Origin: Homarus americanus
Taxonomy: Eukaryota; Arthropoda; Malacostraca; Decapoda; Nephropidae
DNA: 64,000 bases
NCBI RefSeq assembly: GCF_018991925.1
Contig: NW_024722158.1
Location: forward strand, 6,735,546 to 6,799,545
Direction: 5' to 3'
In this document: positions 20,947 through 31,688 of the stretch, one piece after another
Position numbering within the stretch: the first letter of the stretch is position 1
Layout: each line of letters begins with the position of its first letter
The notes under the pieces: generated by a model
What the model was told of the DNA's origin: nothing
The model's input: the letters and a program-made list of their open reading frames with translations, nothing else
Database searches by the model: none
Translations under genes and position numbers: made by a program

Positions 20947-21073
20947 CAACATTAATCCAATACCACCAACACAGCCACAAGCATCACATGAGTTAACATT
21001 TTCCACATATCAACCTTCACATCAGGAAACGGAAAGCAATAATTATAATCCCCTAACAAAACAAAATATCAAA

Positions 21074-21114
21074 ATGTAATATATATGTATATATATATAT
21101 ATATATGTGTGTGT
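21074..21114. repeat. (AT)n-(GT)n microsatellite
   Basis: AT-rich alternation at 21079-21106, with a GTGTGTG end. Confidence 0.9.
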
Positions 21115-21140
21115 TCCTCCCACATTCACTTGTTCCTGAG

Positions 21141-21291
21141 TGTTCTAGAGTCCCCTGATGGCTTAAGTCTACAACCAATCAACCAATACTATAATCAGCT
21201 TGTGTATCCATCCTTGGGTACACTGTTAGCAATGGAGGTTCTCAAATATATACAGAATGTGATATCCTCAGAACTCAACACTATTGTCTAA
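21141..21291 (+). other. Candidate terminal exon (unconfirmed)
   Basis: A strong pyrimidine tract, TTCCTCCCACATTCACTTG, leads to CTGAG at 21140. From 21141 one frame is open for about 49 codons to a TAA at 21289-21291 and includes QPINQYYNQLVYPSLGTLLA. Composition is ordinary rather than repeat-like. No domain is recognised and no AATAAA is close downstream. AG alternatives at 21148 and 21150 would shorten the segment without changing the frame. Confidence 0.25.
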
Positions 21292-21450
21292 GTTTACTCG
21301 AGCTGGTCTTATTCTCATGGTGAATTATGATGCGAGATTTGTTGTCAGATAAATTAAATTCATTATCTTTATAATATCATGGTATTGTATCTTATATCCT
21401 GCTCTCAGACAGAACCCTATAAAAAGGAAATTTCTTAAGTAAATTGTCTT

Positions 21451-21453
<3 letters not shown>

Positions 21454-21520
<67 letters not shown>
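21454..21520. repeat. (AC)n microsatellite
   Basis: About 33 AC units. Confidence 0.97.
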
Positions 21521-21521
<1 letters not shown>

Positions 21522-21644
21522 CTCACCATCTAGAAAATACCCATGTCTAAAATGACCCAAAAGAGTAAAGTAGTTGTGTAGTTAAGAGGTCAATCATCCC
21601 TTGTCTGGGAATAGGAGGTTAGAGGGAGCCATCCTAGACGAGCG

Positions 21645-21895
21645 TGGATAGTTTCGTCTCTAAGATGTGTATAAGCTGTCGTTTCTCTTAAGCTGTCCAT
21701 AGTTTTCATCTCTATTAAGCTGTCCATTGTTTACGACTTGGTTACGCTGTGTATAAGTCGTCGCCTCTTCTAAGCTGTTCATAATTCTCACCTCTATTAA
21801 GCTGTCCATAAGCTGTCGCCGCTGTTAAGCTGCTTATAAATTTCTCTTTGTTAAGCTGGCCATTCTTTTCACCCCAATTAAGCTTGTTAATGAAG
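21645..21895. repeat. Degenerate tandem repeat around TTAAGCTGTCCATA
   Basis: TAAGCTGTCCAT and TAAGCTGT variants recur about eight times at roughly 30-40 base spacing, with TTTTCACCTCTA-like linkers. Confidence 0.8.
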
Positions 21896-21907
21896 TCATA
21901 ATAACTA

Positions 21908-21908
<1 letters not shown>

Positions 21909-21944
<36 letters not shown>

Positions 21945-21969
21945 TCATTATTATTATTATTGTTATTAC

Positions 21970-22049
<80 letters not shown>
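21909..22049. repeat. (ATT)n microsatellite, two blocks
   Basis: ATT units to 21944, a short interruption, then a second block to 22049. The total is about 43 triplets. Confidence 0.97.
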
Positions 22050-22051
<2 letters not shown>

Positions 22052-22254
22052 GATGCCACTATCCCATTAAGGTAAAAATTCTCAAAAAGTCGTAAGTTAA
22101 GTTTCCCTCATATGAGTAGAATCTGTCTTTGTTATGATAGATTCTCAGCATCCATGTCCCGAATCATTTGCAAATCTTGCCCCCGAATCTTCAAGAATTA
22201 TAATCTCGAATCATCACGACCCCCCCACCCCCCTTGAACTGCTGTAAATCCTGC

Positions 22255-22430
22255 CGTTGAACCAGTACAAATCATCCTACCCCCAATCATCTCAAATCCT
22301 ACGTCAGAATCATTGGAAATCCTACTCCAAATACCTACCAATCCTACCTCCAAATACTTACCAATCCTACTCCCAAATACCTACCAATCCTACTCCCAAA
22401 TACCTACCAATCTTACTCCCATAAAGTAAT
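22255..22430. repeat. 22-bp repeat, AATACCTACCAATCCTACTCCC
   Basis: Four close copies at 22330-22420, preceded by increasingly diverged AATCATCCTACCCCC-like copies. Confidence 0.85.
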
Positions 22431-22607
22431 TTTGAGCTGAATATTATATTTGTATTTCCCTTTCGGATTTACGCGTCATAATGAAACTGATTTCAGTGTT
22501 ACTTGGAGCGATAAATAATCATATGTGATAATTCAGGAAAGTGTTTTGTGTTGTCGGTGTGATAATTAGCTCCAAAAAAACATTCATTAGGGAGTTCCGG
22601 TCACAGA

Positions 22608-22609
<2 letters not shown>

Positions 22610-22646
<37 letters not shown>

Positions 22647-22799
22647 CTTAAATGGAGATAACAGACGCATTTATACTCTTAAATGGCTCACTTAAGTAAT
22701 AACATGTAATATGATTCAAGGGTTGGAAGTAAAATTATAATCCTAGCTATACGATACATACACACACACACACACACACACACATTAATACATTGTTAT

Positions 22800-22861
<62 letters not shown>
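22610..22861. repeat. (TG)n and two (CA)n microsatellites
   Basis: TG at 22610-22643, CA at 22757-22785 and CA at 22805-22861, separated by short ordinary spacers. Confidence 0.95.
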
Positions 22862-22864
<3 letters not shown>

Positions 22865-22989
22865 CGAAAATGGATTTGATATGTACAGTCAGCGAGAAAC
22901 TCCATTTATGAGAATCGATGTCATTTTTTGTCTTCTGGAGTTGATGGTTCCACGTCAAGACTAGGAAGAAAAAGGATACAAAAGTCTTC

Positions 22990-23130
22990 TATTTGCTTCC
23001 ACCACCCCTATCCCCCTCTCTCCCATCCCCCCATCTACCCCTCTTCCCCCCCTCCCTCTACCCCTCCTTCCTCCCACTCTCCCCGCCCCCTCTTTTTTTG
23101 TGTGTTGGGGAGAGGGGAGGGGGGGTGGGA
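22990..23130. repeat. C-rich tract followed by G-rich tract
   Basis: CCCCTCTCTCCCATCCCCCC sequence to 23090, then TTTTTTTGTGTG and GGGGAGGGGGGG. The two halves are roughly complementary, so a long imperfect hairpin is possible. Confidence 0.75.
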
Positions 23131-23309
23131 AGCAACGTTTAGTCACCCTTAGTGCCCCCCGTCTGTCCTGGTCTGACTGATGGATGTTTTCTGTGGGGAG
23201 GGGATGAGAGTTTGTTTATTTTTTTTTTCCATGGGTGACTAATGGTAGACAGCGATTTATTCTTGGTTGGTTTTCTTCTGTATTTAATCTATATATCTAC
23301 CTAACAAAA

Positions 23310-23693
23310 AGTGTCAATCTATCTATCTATCTATCTATCTATCTACCTAACAAAAAGTGTCAATCTATCTATCTATCTATCTATCTGGTCTATCTATATA
23401 AATAAAAAGCATTCATCTATCTCATCTATCTATCCATCTATATCTATCAAAACCATCTGTCTATCTACATTCATTCATCAATCCATCTGCTCATCTTATA
23501 TAACAAAAATATCAATCTATCTATCAATCTATCTGTCTATCTATATAACAAAAAGTATCAATCTATCTATCTATCTATCTGTCTATCTATCTATCTATCT
23601 ATCTATCTATCCATCTGTCTATCTACCAAAAACTATCTGTCTATCTATCTATCTATCTATATAACAAAAAGTATCAGCCTATCTATCTATCTA

Positions 23694-23742
<49 letters not shown>
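23310..23742. repeat. (CTAT)n with AACAAAAAGTGTCAAT interruptions, then (CT)n
   Basis: CTAT tetranucleotides are broken five or six times by TATAACAAAAAGTATCA-like segments at 30-100 base intervals, a higher-order pattern. About 22 CT units end the block at 23700-23742. Confidence 0.93.
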
Positions 23743-23743
<1 letters not shown>

Positions 23744-24204
23744 ACAAAAAAATAAATAAAACAGGAAGATGAATAAAACACAAAAAAAACAACTCCCAAC
23801 TTCCCCTCTTGTTCAGTCCAAAAAGTCATCGTTATGATAAATCGAGCGATGATTCCCCTAGTCTTTTTCTCCCCTTATATATTTTTTTTTCGTAGGAGGA
23901 GGAAGTGTCTTAGAGGGGTAGGGAGTCATCTCTCTGTTCATGGTATAAGTAGTTAGTTGATGGTGCTTGGTGTTACCCTTCCTAGGAAAAAATAATGGGG
24001 GAAATGTTGTAGAAATTCGTATGTGTTTTTTCTCTCTCTGAGTGAAGTGTTGTAGGACTCTAGTGACTTGGTACAAATTGACCCTTAGCCTCAGTTACAA
24101 GTTTCCTGTGAACATGGTATAATTTCCCTTTTAAACTTGGCTATTTAGGTGTAAGTAAATTCGTATCTCCTTCCGTGACGCGCCATACAGTGAGTTGTGT
24201 TGAT
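23743..24204. other. Low-copy stretch, no gene seen
   Basis: Ordinary composition with an A-rich start and no repeat family or splice-bounded open segment I would support. Confidence 0.45.
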
Positions 24205-24265
24205 AATCTTACCTTAACCTAACCTAACTTAACCTTAACCTAACCTTAACCTAACTTAACCTAAA
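24205..24265. repeat. CCTAA/CCTTAA pentanucleotide repeats
   Basis: Mixed ACCTAA and ACCTTAA units, about ten in all. Confidence 0.88.
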
Positions 24266-24690
24266 GTTCAGTTGATCCCCTGGTGTATGCCGGGTACAAA
24301 ATGGCCGAGGCCAGAATATAACCATAATTAATTGGTCTGGGCGTAAAATAGCCAGCCACGCCGGAATAGATTCATTCACTCACGCAATATTGATGGCCCT
24401 TAGAGAGTCCGTCAGTCCAGCTCGATAATATAATGTTTAAACCGTTCTGAGATCTTGTTCAGTTATTACCAGCTTCGACCAATAGCTGATTCCTTACTAC
24501 ATTTGTCATATTTGTTTAAGCGATCTGAAAAGGCCAGAATTTTGCGTCTTGGTGTTTTTTTTTTTAGTTTTGGGGTAAATTTGAATGTTTGTAACACGTG
24601 AATTTTCGAGCTAAAGAAATATTTACGAATGTGACTGAATTTTCTGATTTTTTAAACAAATATGAATGTATAAGGGAGCGCTCTGATCTT
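24266..24690. other. Single-copy stretch with a possible conserved non-coding segment
   Basis: 24270-24420 is non-repetitive, more CpG-rich than its surroundings and carries TAATTAATTGG near 24327, a homeodomain-type core. No open frame is convincing. Calling it conserved is inference only. Confidence 0.25.
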
Positions 24691-25055
24691 CAAGGTAAAT
24701 ATTCCAACAAGTTTTCGAACACCTGAGTATACAATGAAATAATTAATGACTTGGCAGGTAAACTTTTCGAACACTTGAGTATCCAATCAAACATTAATTA
24801 CTTGGCAGGTAAACTTTTCGAACACCTGAGTATCCAATCAAACATTAATTACTTGGCAGGTAAACTTTTCAAACACCTGAGTATCCAATCAAATATTAAT
24901 AACTTGGCAGGTAAATATTTTGTACACCTGAGTATCCAATCAAACATTAATAACATGGTAGGTAAATATTTCGTAAACACCTGAATATCCAATCAAACAT
25001 TAATGACTTGGCAGGTAAACTTTTCGAACACCTGAGTATCCAATCAAACATGCAT
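24690..25055. repeat. 51-bp minisatellite, ACTTGGCAGGTAAACTTTTC
   Basis: About seven copies with GAACACCTGAGTATCCAATC in each. The 51-base period is 17 codons, so the forward frame stays open for 77 codons. This is arithmetic and not a gene. Confidence 0.96.
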
Positions 25056-25189
25056 GACAAACCTGACTAGACCTTGAACAAAACGGATCATTGGATTGAA
25101 CGTGGAGGTGTCATTCATTCCATTAATTATTCACCTTTGCATGACCTCCCCGTCTCTACCGTGTTGATGTATTTATGTGTGTGGGTGAG

Positions 25190-25293
25190 GTGAGGCGAGA
25201 CTGAGGTGAGTTTGAGGTGACGGTGAGGTGAGTTTGGGGTGAAACTGAGGTGAGACTGAGGCGAGGATGTCATTTATAAAGTCTTGTAAGGCG

Positions 25294-25331
<38 letters not shown>
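25190..25331. repeat. GAGGTGAGACT repeats and (GT)n
   Basis: TGAGGTGAGTTTGAGGTGA-like copies to 25265, then about 17 GT units at 25297-25331. Confidence 0.9.
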
Positions 25332-25332
<1 letters not shown>

Positions 25333-25715
25333 ATGGTGTTAATGCCTGGTGATATAGCGGCGGTGTTAACGTTGACGACAGCGGCGGCGTTGGCGGAGAT
25401 CCCAGCAGCACCAGGTGGAGGGGAAGGGGGGCGGAGAGATACAGGTAGGTAGGGGGGGGGGTAGGTGGCAGAGGCTAGTGCCATCAATAATACACCTGTA
25501 ACCCAATATGTACCACTAAAAGTCCCCGTATTAACAGCCACTAACACTTTACACCAATCAAATCGTAGTAAATCCTACATTTATATTCCCATTGGCTTAT
25601 TCCTACTATAACCTTTCCACTCAAAAGCTAAAACCAAACATAGTGAATTTGGCCGAAAATCCCCTCACCATCACTGTAATTCCCGGAGACCAGACGTTAA
25701 AACTATAGTGTGTGT
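25332..25715. other. GC-rich then ordinary sequence, no gene supported
   Basis: 25345-25435 is GC-rich with many GCG triplets, giving an alanine-rich frame on the plus strand and an open frame on the minus strand. A G run at 25450-25461 follows. Without a splice-bounded, family-matching segment I make no exon call. Confidence 0.4.
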
Positions 25716-25760
25716 GTTGGTCTATCTATCTATCTATCTATCTATCTATTATTATTATTA
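25716..25760. repeat. (CTAT)n and (ATT)n microsatellite
   Basis: Eight CTAT units followed by four ATT units. Confidence 0.93.
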
Positions 25761-25954
25761 GGTGTAGTATTAGTACCATTTTTTTACTATATTAATTAAG
25801 GTTGACTAATGTATTCTGTCTATGTTTATTCGTATATAATTACCAATCAATTTTAATTTGATTTGTTGTTTTTAATTACTCACTTTCTGATTATTTTATC
25901 CATTATTATTTGTTCTTTGGGGTGGAGGAAAAAAAGGATCTTTAAACACCCTTT

Positions 25955-26405
25955 TCTAGCCTTTCCTCCTCCTCTTTGTCCTCCTCTTCTTCATCCTCCT
26001 CTTCTTCCTCCTCATCCTCCTTTTCTTCCTCACCTCTTCTTCCTCCTCATCCTCCTCTTCTCTCCCCCCTCATCCTCCCTTTCCTCTCCTCCTCCTCCTC
26101 CTCTTCCTCCTCCCTCCTCCTCCTCCCTCCTCTTCTTCCTCCGCATCCTCCTCTTCTTCCCTCACCCCTTTCTTCCTCCCTGTCCTCTCCTTCTTCCTCA
26201 CCTCTTCCTCCTCCTCATCCTCCTCTTCTTTCTCCCCTCATCCTCCTCCCTCTCTCTCCTCCTCCTCCCTCCTCCCTCCTCCTCCCTCCTCCACTCCTCT
26301 TCTTCCTCCTCCTCCTCTTCCTCCTCATCCTCCCTCTTCTTCTCCTCATCCTCCCTCCCTTCCTCCTCCTCTTCCTTCCTCCTCCTCCACTCCTCTTCTT
26401 CCTCT
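25955..26405. repeat. CCT/CTT-rich homopyrimidine region
   Basis: 450 bases of nearly pure pyrimidine, with CCTCCTCATCCTCCTCTTCT-like blocks repeated about every 35-60 bases. Serine- and proline-rich frames of about 200 codons arise in two frames at once and are not genes. Confidence 0.93.
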
Positions 26406-26519
26406 CCTACCTTCAGAAACATGTACAGTATCTGTTTTATCTAATTGTTGATGATCTATTTGTTCAAACCTTTAAATACAATATTATAAAAGACCTTACT
26501 TGGCAGTTAATACATTATA

Positions 26520-26625
26520 ACTTCAACAACAACAACCACAACCACAACCCCTCCATAACCCATCAAACAACAACAACCACAACAACAACCCCTCCATAAC
26601 CCATTTAACAGGAGCAACAACAACC
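26520..26625. repeat. CAACAACAACCAC repeats
   Basis: Two copies of a unit of about 50 bases with ACAACAACCACAACA and CCCCTCCATAACCCAT. Confidence 0.88.
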
Positions 26626-26797
26626 TCTCTCCTTCATTACCTCTCTCACCTGTTGCCTGCACCAGAAGCCTCCACAGCACCCGTGAGTTTTAACTTTTAC
26701 ATCGTGTTAAAAGCAACTCTCTGAAAACTCAGGTGACAGGGTCCACCTCTCTAGCTCCCCAGGTGTTGACAGGGGTGAGTGTCCTCTTGCGCGGAAT

Positions 26798-26799
<2 letters not shown>

Positions 26800-26848
<49 letters not shown>
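26800..26848. repeat. (CT)n microsatellite
   Basis: About 24 CT units. Confidence 0.97.
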
Positions 26849-26850
<2 letters not shown>

Positions 26851-26936
26851 GCCGTTTCAGCGTGGTATTGATTTTCACTCGAAATCTGTTTTGATGTTTG
26901 TGTAGAGTAAGATTAGTCTACCTATGACGCCCGGTG

Positions 26937-26963
26937 TTTGTGTGTGTGTGTGTGTGTGTGTGT
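26937..26963. repeat. (GT)n microsatellite
   Basis: About 13 GT units. Confidence 0.95.
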
Positions 26964-27029
26964 TACTAATATGTACGAATATAATTACTATTATTAAATA
27001 TTAACAAAAAAAATATAAAGACAATCTCA

Positions 27030-27405
27030 CCCCCCAAAAAGAGATTATACCCCCAACATAATAATCAAATTACTTTAGGTCAACAGCCCAATCAAAAATT
27101 ACCTTACAAACACTTTTATAATTATTATTGCACGGATTTACGACCCAAATACTAATCATCTCACAGTGCTTCATAATTCAATCATAAATTCATTACACGA
27201 CTGCATAATCCAGTTAGCAATTACATTACGCCCGTTACTGTAATCCAGAGTGTTGAAAGGAATTACTGTATGCGTTGCCATAACTCTATAAAAGATTACC
27301 TTACTGGTTCTTATTGACCAATCAGAAATTACTTTAGAACCGTAACCCAATGACAGGTTATAAAAACAGACCTATCAGAAGTTACCTTACAAAACCATAA
27401 ACTGA
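27030..27405. repeat. Diverged AATCA-AAATTACCTTAC repeats
   Basis: AATCAAAAATTACCTTAC, AATCAGAAATTACTTTAG and TATCAGAAGTTACCTTAC-like blocks recur about every 50-60 bases. They grade into the 33-bp array on the right and end again after it at 28195-28220 (CCAAGATTACCTTAC). The 33-bp array may have arisen inside this older repeat. Confidence 0.65.
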
Positions 27406-27409
27406 TCCA

Positions 27410-28205
27410 AGATTGCCCGAATACCTTTCTAACCCAATTCAAGAATCCTTAGCCCACCATCCTAACCCAATCCAAGAATCCTTAATCCACCATCCTAACC
27501 CAATCCAAGAATCCTTAACCCACCATCCTAACCCAATCCAAGAATCCTTAACCCACCATCCTAACCCAATCCAAGAATCCTTAACCCACCATCCTAACCC
27601 AATCCAAGAATCCTTAACCCACCATCCTAACCCAATCCAAGAATCCTTAACCCACCATCCTAACCCAGTCCAAGAACTTTAACCCACCATCCCAACTCCA
27701 AACTAACCTTAAATTCCACCATCCTAACCCAATCCAAGAATCCTTAACCCACCATCCTAACCCAATCCAAGAATCCTTAACCCACCATCCTAACCCAATC
27801 CAAGAATCCTTAACCCACCATCCTAACCCAATCCAAGAATCCTTAACCCACCATCCTAACCCAATCCAAGAATCCTTAACCCACCATCCTAACCCAATCC
27901 AAGAATCCTTAACCCACCATCCTAACCCAATCCAAGAATCCTTAACCCACCATCCTAACCCAATCCAAGAATCTTAACTCCAATTATCCCCAAATCTAAC
28001 CAAGAATCCTTAACTCCACCATCCCAACCCAATCCAAGAATCCTTAACCCACCATCCTAACCCAATCCAAGAATCCTTAACCCACCATCCTAACCCAATC
28101 CAAGAATCCTTAACCCACCATCCTAACCCAATCCAAGAATCCTTAACCCACCATACTAACCCAATCCAAGAATCCTTAACCCACCATCCTAACCCAATCC
28201 AAGAT
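27410..28205. repeat. 33-bp minisatellite in three blocks, AATCCAAGAATCCTTAACCC
   Basis: About 22 copies, most identical, arranged as 7-8, 8 and 6 units. The blocks are split by two longer variant segments at about 27668-27720 and 27970-28025, both containing ACTCCAA-type sequence. The 33-base period (11 codons) keeps one frame open. Confidence 0.97.
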
Positions 28206-28583
28206 TACCTTACACACCTCCTAAACCAATCCAAAACAGACCTTATGAATCACCAATCACTAATCACAGTCTTAGCAAGCAGTGGGCCCCAGACACCTCT
28301 TCAAGCATATCATCATACGCGACATACCATGAAAGATAGTGCCCGTGAGCTATACTTATCAGCTATTTGAAAGCTTAAAAAATTGCAACTTTATCCTGAC
28401 TTAGGGGTGTAACGCTAGACCAGGTAATATAGCGTGAGTATAGGGTATGTTGGTGTGTTTTCTGGGTGAAGTTGGTGTTAAGTATATCAAGTACCGGGTT
28501 ATTTGGCCGAGACACGCGGATATGTTTCTCGTTTGGGTGTAATGTTTCGTGTGTGAGGTGAGCTGGTGTGATGATGATGGTGA
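28206..28583. other. Low-copy stretch, no gene seen
   Basis: Ordinary composition. TCAGCTATTTGAAAGCTTAA and nearby sequence show no repeat or supported exon. Confidence 0.4.
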
Positions 28584-28599
28584 TAATAATAATAATAAG

Positions 28600-28646
<47 letters not shown>

Positions 28647-28647
28647 C
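28584..28647. repeat. (AAT)n-(AAC)n microsatellite
   Basis: Five AAT units, then about 16 AAC units. Confidence 0.97.
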
Positions 28648-28794
28648 CACAACAACAGCAATAATAACAACTATAGCACTATTATTAACATCAATTTCTT
28701 GTCTTTTTTTTCCATTATTTTAGTTTTCACTTCTTTTCTTTCCTCTTATTTCGCTCTTCCCATCTCCTCTTTTCTCACCCCTTTCGTTATATCT

Positions 28795-28945
28795 TCCTCC
28801 TCTCCTCACTCCACACCTACTCCTCTCCACTCCTCTCCACACCTACTCCTCTCCACTCCTCTCCACACCTACTCCTCTCCACTCCTCTCCACACCTACTC
28901 CTCTCCACTCCTCTCCACACCTACTCCTCTCCACTCCTCTCCTCC
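28795..28945. repeat. 26-bp minisatellite, CCTACTCCTCTCCACTCCTC
   Basis: Nearly six copies, almost identical, each with TCCACA between units. Homopyrimidine-rich with A interruptions. Confidence 0.95.
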
Positions 28946-28950
28946 CTCCT

Positions 28951-29191
28951 CAAGACAACAACATATCCAAGCTGTGAGGACTGGGGGTCAGGAGGTAGAG
29001 GGGTTAGGAAGGGCAGGATGTCAGGAGTAATAAGCCAAGAGCCTGAAAGCTTAGAAGGTAGGAAGGTCAGGGGGTAGGAAGGTCAAGAGGCAGGTAATCA
29101 GGAAGTAGGGAGGTCAGGAGGCAAGGAGGTCAGGAGGTAGGAAGGTTAGGAGGTCAGGAGCAGCATAAGCCAAGACAGCAACATATCCAAG
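28951..29191. repeat. GGTCAGGAGGTAGGAA array flanked by a direct repeat
   Basis: GGTCAGGAGG and GGTAGGAAGG units fill 28985-29160. The array is flanked by near-identical CAAGACARCAACATATCCAA sequences at 28951 and 29171, a 220-bp duplication spacing. Confidence 0.82.
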
Positions 29192-29324
29192 GCTGCGGGC
29201 GCCGTAGACTGCTACACCAGGCCGTTATTGAAGGCATAAATCCTTGTGTTGGATAAATGAGTATTTCTCTCCCGGGAAATTGGATAATGGAGGTGAAATT
29301 GTTTCGGTAAGTCTTTGTTATGGC

Positions 29325-29362
<38 letters not shown>

Positions 29363-29372
29363 AAAATGGGTT

Positions 29373-29404
<32 letters not shown>

Positions 29405-29473
29405 GGGGAGAATATCTATTTAGCTATTTATATATTTGTCTGTCTGTCTATCTGTCTATTTGTCTATCTATAT
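29325..29473. repeat. (GT)n, (GATA)n and (CTGT)n cluster
   Basis: GT at 29325-29360, GATA at 29377-29403, and mixed CTGT/CTAT at 29437-29473. Confidence 0.93.
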
Positions 29474-29534
29474 CTACAAAGAAGATTTCAGGCATTCTTT
29501 CTGGAGGTTCCTTTAAGAATATATCCGCGAGTGT

Positions 29535-29815
29535 AGCATAAATTTGGCCACATCTCTCCCGTAGCATAAATTTGGCCACATCTCTCCCGTAGCATAAATT
29601 TGGCCACATCTCTCCCGTAGCATAAATTTGGCCACATCTCTCCCGGAGCATAAATTTGGCCACATCTCTCCCGTAGCATAAATTTGGCCACATCTCTCCC
29701 ATAGCATAATTTGGCCACATCTCTCCCGGAGCATAAATTTGGCCACATCTCTCCCGGAGCATAAATTTGGCCACATCTTTCCTGTAGCATAAAGTTGGTC
29801 ACATCTACAGCATAA
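29535..29815. repeat. 28-bp minisatellite, AGCATAAATTTGGCCACATC
   Basis: About ten copies differing at TCTCCCGT/TCTCCCGGA/TTTCCTGT. One copy at 29702 lacks an A. All three minus-strand frames remain open because 28 is not a multiple of three, which is a repeat artefact. Confidence 0.97.
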
Positions 29816-29910
29816 AATCGCCTGTAAATTCATCTCTTCTCCCAATTTTTAAGTCGAATTTCTTGTCCCACCTTCTACGTCCTTCTATAAATCCTGCCAG
29901 GCACTTGTTG

Positions 29911-29913
<3 letters not shown>

Positions 29914-29945
<32 letters not shown>
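29914..29945. repeat. (CT)n microsatellite
   Basis: About 15 CT units. Confidence 0.95.
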
Positions 29946-30094
29946 ATTCAAAGTCATTATCTATTGTCTACCTGCGTGCATTTACATTATATTATTCCTA
30001 ATCATGTAAACTATTTTTTTTACTATGCATTTTCATTATATTATACATCATTCATTATATGTTTTAAAAGGTATAACTACGTAACCATACAGTC

Positions 30095-30415
30095 TGGTCA
30101 TTCATTACCACACTATATCACCATCACAACATCACACCATACCATAGCATTGTATCACACTACAGCACACCACAACACTACACCATCATATCACCACACA
30201 ACACCATCACACTACAACACCATATTGCATCACCATACCTCCACACTACCACGCTACACACACAACAACAACGCTACCACACCATCACACTACAGCACAC
30301 CACCATACTACCACACCACACCACCACCACACCACCACACTGCATCACCACATCACATCACCACACTACAACACCATCACCACACCACACCACCACACTG
30401 CATCACCACAGCGGC
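30095..30415. repeat. CACAC/CACCA-rich minisatellite
   Basis: Irregular ACCACACTACAACACCATC-type units across 320 bases, close to free of G. Histidine/threonine-rich frames are repeat translation. Confidence 0.88.
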
Positions 30416-30734
30416 CCCACCCTTGCCTAAAAATTAAGATGCATACCCACCTCCAGCACCACGAGCTAACATTAAACTCTGTCATCATCACTCACACTCT
30501 GTACCCAGATTGTTCAGGAAATTTCTCCTATTTTAGACTGCGTCAGTGAGCTCTATGTCTGCCTCTCTTGACTGACTGACTGACTGACTGACCGAAAAGT
30601 ATCTGTGTGAGGGAGTTTTTTTTACTGTTATGCTAAACCTAATGTTCATAATATATCCTCACTGACTGTCTGAACTGTAGGTGTATATACAGTGACTTCA
30701 AAAATATGTTTCTTATTAAATATCAGTGTATCCA

Positions 30735-31145
30735 TTACCACTCACCTATCCACCTTACCCACCTTTTCCTCAAACCCCATTCCACCTATTTCTTCTCCTC
30801 CACCCTCGTCCTATTCCACTATTCTTTCACTATCCTCCAGTCTTTTCACTACCAATCCATTCAACCTTCATCCACTAATTCACCCTTCACTTACCCACGC
30901 AATCCACCCTTCTCCTCCCCCCTCTACCGACCCCCCCCCAACCATCCACTCCAATTCACCTTTCCCCACACTCAACCCCTATCCACCCTTCCCTCCCTCC
31001 CTCTCTCTCCCTCCCTCACCCCCCTTCAATCTATTTCTCTTCTATCCCTTATTCAAAGATCATACACACTCCATAAACGTCCTAACAACATAGGTATAAA
31101 CCTCCCCCACCTTCATCCTCTCTCCCTCTCTCCCTTTACCCCTTT
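30735..31145. repeat. Pyrimidine-rich region
   Basis: CCACC, CCTCC and CTTTTC sequence with no clean period. The TCCCTCCCTCCCTCTCTCTC core is at about 30990-31010. Its last part forms a pyrimidine tract before 31148. Confidence 0.75.
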
Positions 31146-31147
31146 AG

Positions 31148-31233
31148 GTAATGGGCTAATGGACCTTATAAACAGTGAACATAATCTTACTGTAATGGCC
31201 GGCGGTAGCGGTAAAAGTAATCACAGAAATTGA
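31148..31233 (+). other. Short normal-composition segment after a pyrimidine tract
   Basis: CTTTACCCCTTTAG ends at 31147. One frame then runs open through MDLINSEHNLTVMAGG to TGA at 31233. The segment is also rich in TAATGG and TTATAAAC, homeodomain-like cores, so a conserved non-coding element is as likely as a short terminal exon. Neither is confirmed. Confidence 0.15.
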
Positions 31234-31249
31234 CGCCTTCCCCTTAAAG

Positions 31250-31484
31250 CTATTATTATTATTTTTTTGTTTCTCTTTCTTTTTTATCTTTATTTTTCTT
31301 TTTTTCTTTTTAGAGTTCCTCCCTCCCCCTCAACCTGTTATTATTTTTTTTATCTTTCCCTCTCTCTTTTGTCTTTGTGTGTTTTTTTCTATTGTTTTAT
31401 TTCTCTTTCCCTCTTTGACGCCTTTTTTCTTTAAATACCATTCTCTTTCTCTCTTTTTTTTCTCTCTGTTTATTAATAGGAGAT

Positions 31485-31540
<56 letters not shown>
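31250..31540. repeat. T-rich tract and (CT)n
   Basis: TTTTTCTTT-type sequence to 31485, then about 26 CT units at 31489-31540. Confidence 0.92.
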
Positions 31541-31543
<3 letters not shown>

Positions 31544-31639
31544 GGGTTCCGAGAGAGGCGTTGGCAGTGGAATCTATTACAAGGGCTAATGAGAATATAC
31601 GATTGTACGCTTACATCAGGACTTACATCAATACGTACA

Positions 31640-31642
<3 letters not shown>

Positions 31643-31686
<44 letters not shown>
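31643..31686. repeat. (AC)n microsatellite
   Basis: About 22 AC units. Confidence 0.97.

Positions 31687-31688
<2 letters not shown>

Noticed and set aside
27410..28205. CRISPR-like regular direct repeats of 33 bp
   Set aside because: Units are directly adjacent with no unique spacers, and the context is eukaryotic.
29448..29845. Repeat protein frames reading CGQIYATGEMWPNL-like units on the minus strand
   Set aside because: The 28-bp array gives the same residues in all three frames in rotation. No gene.
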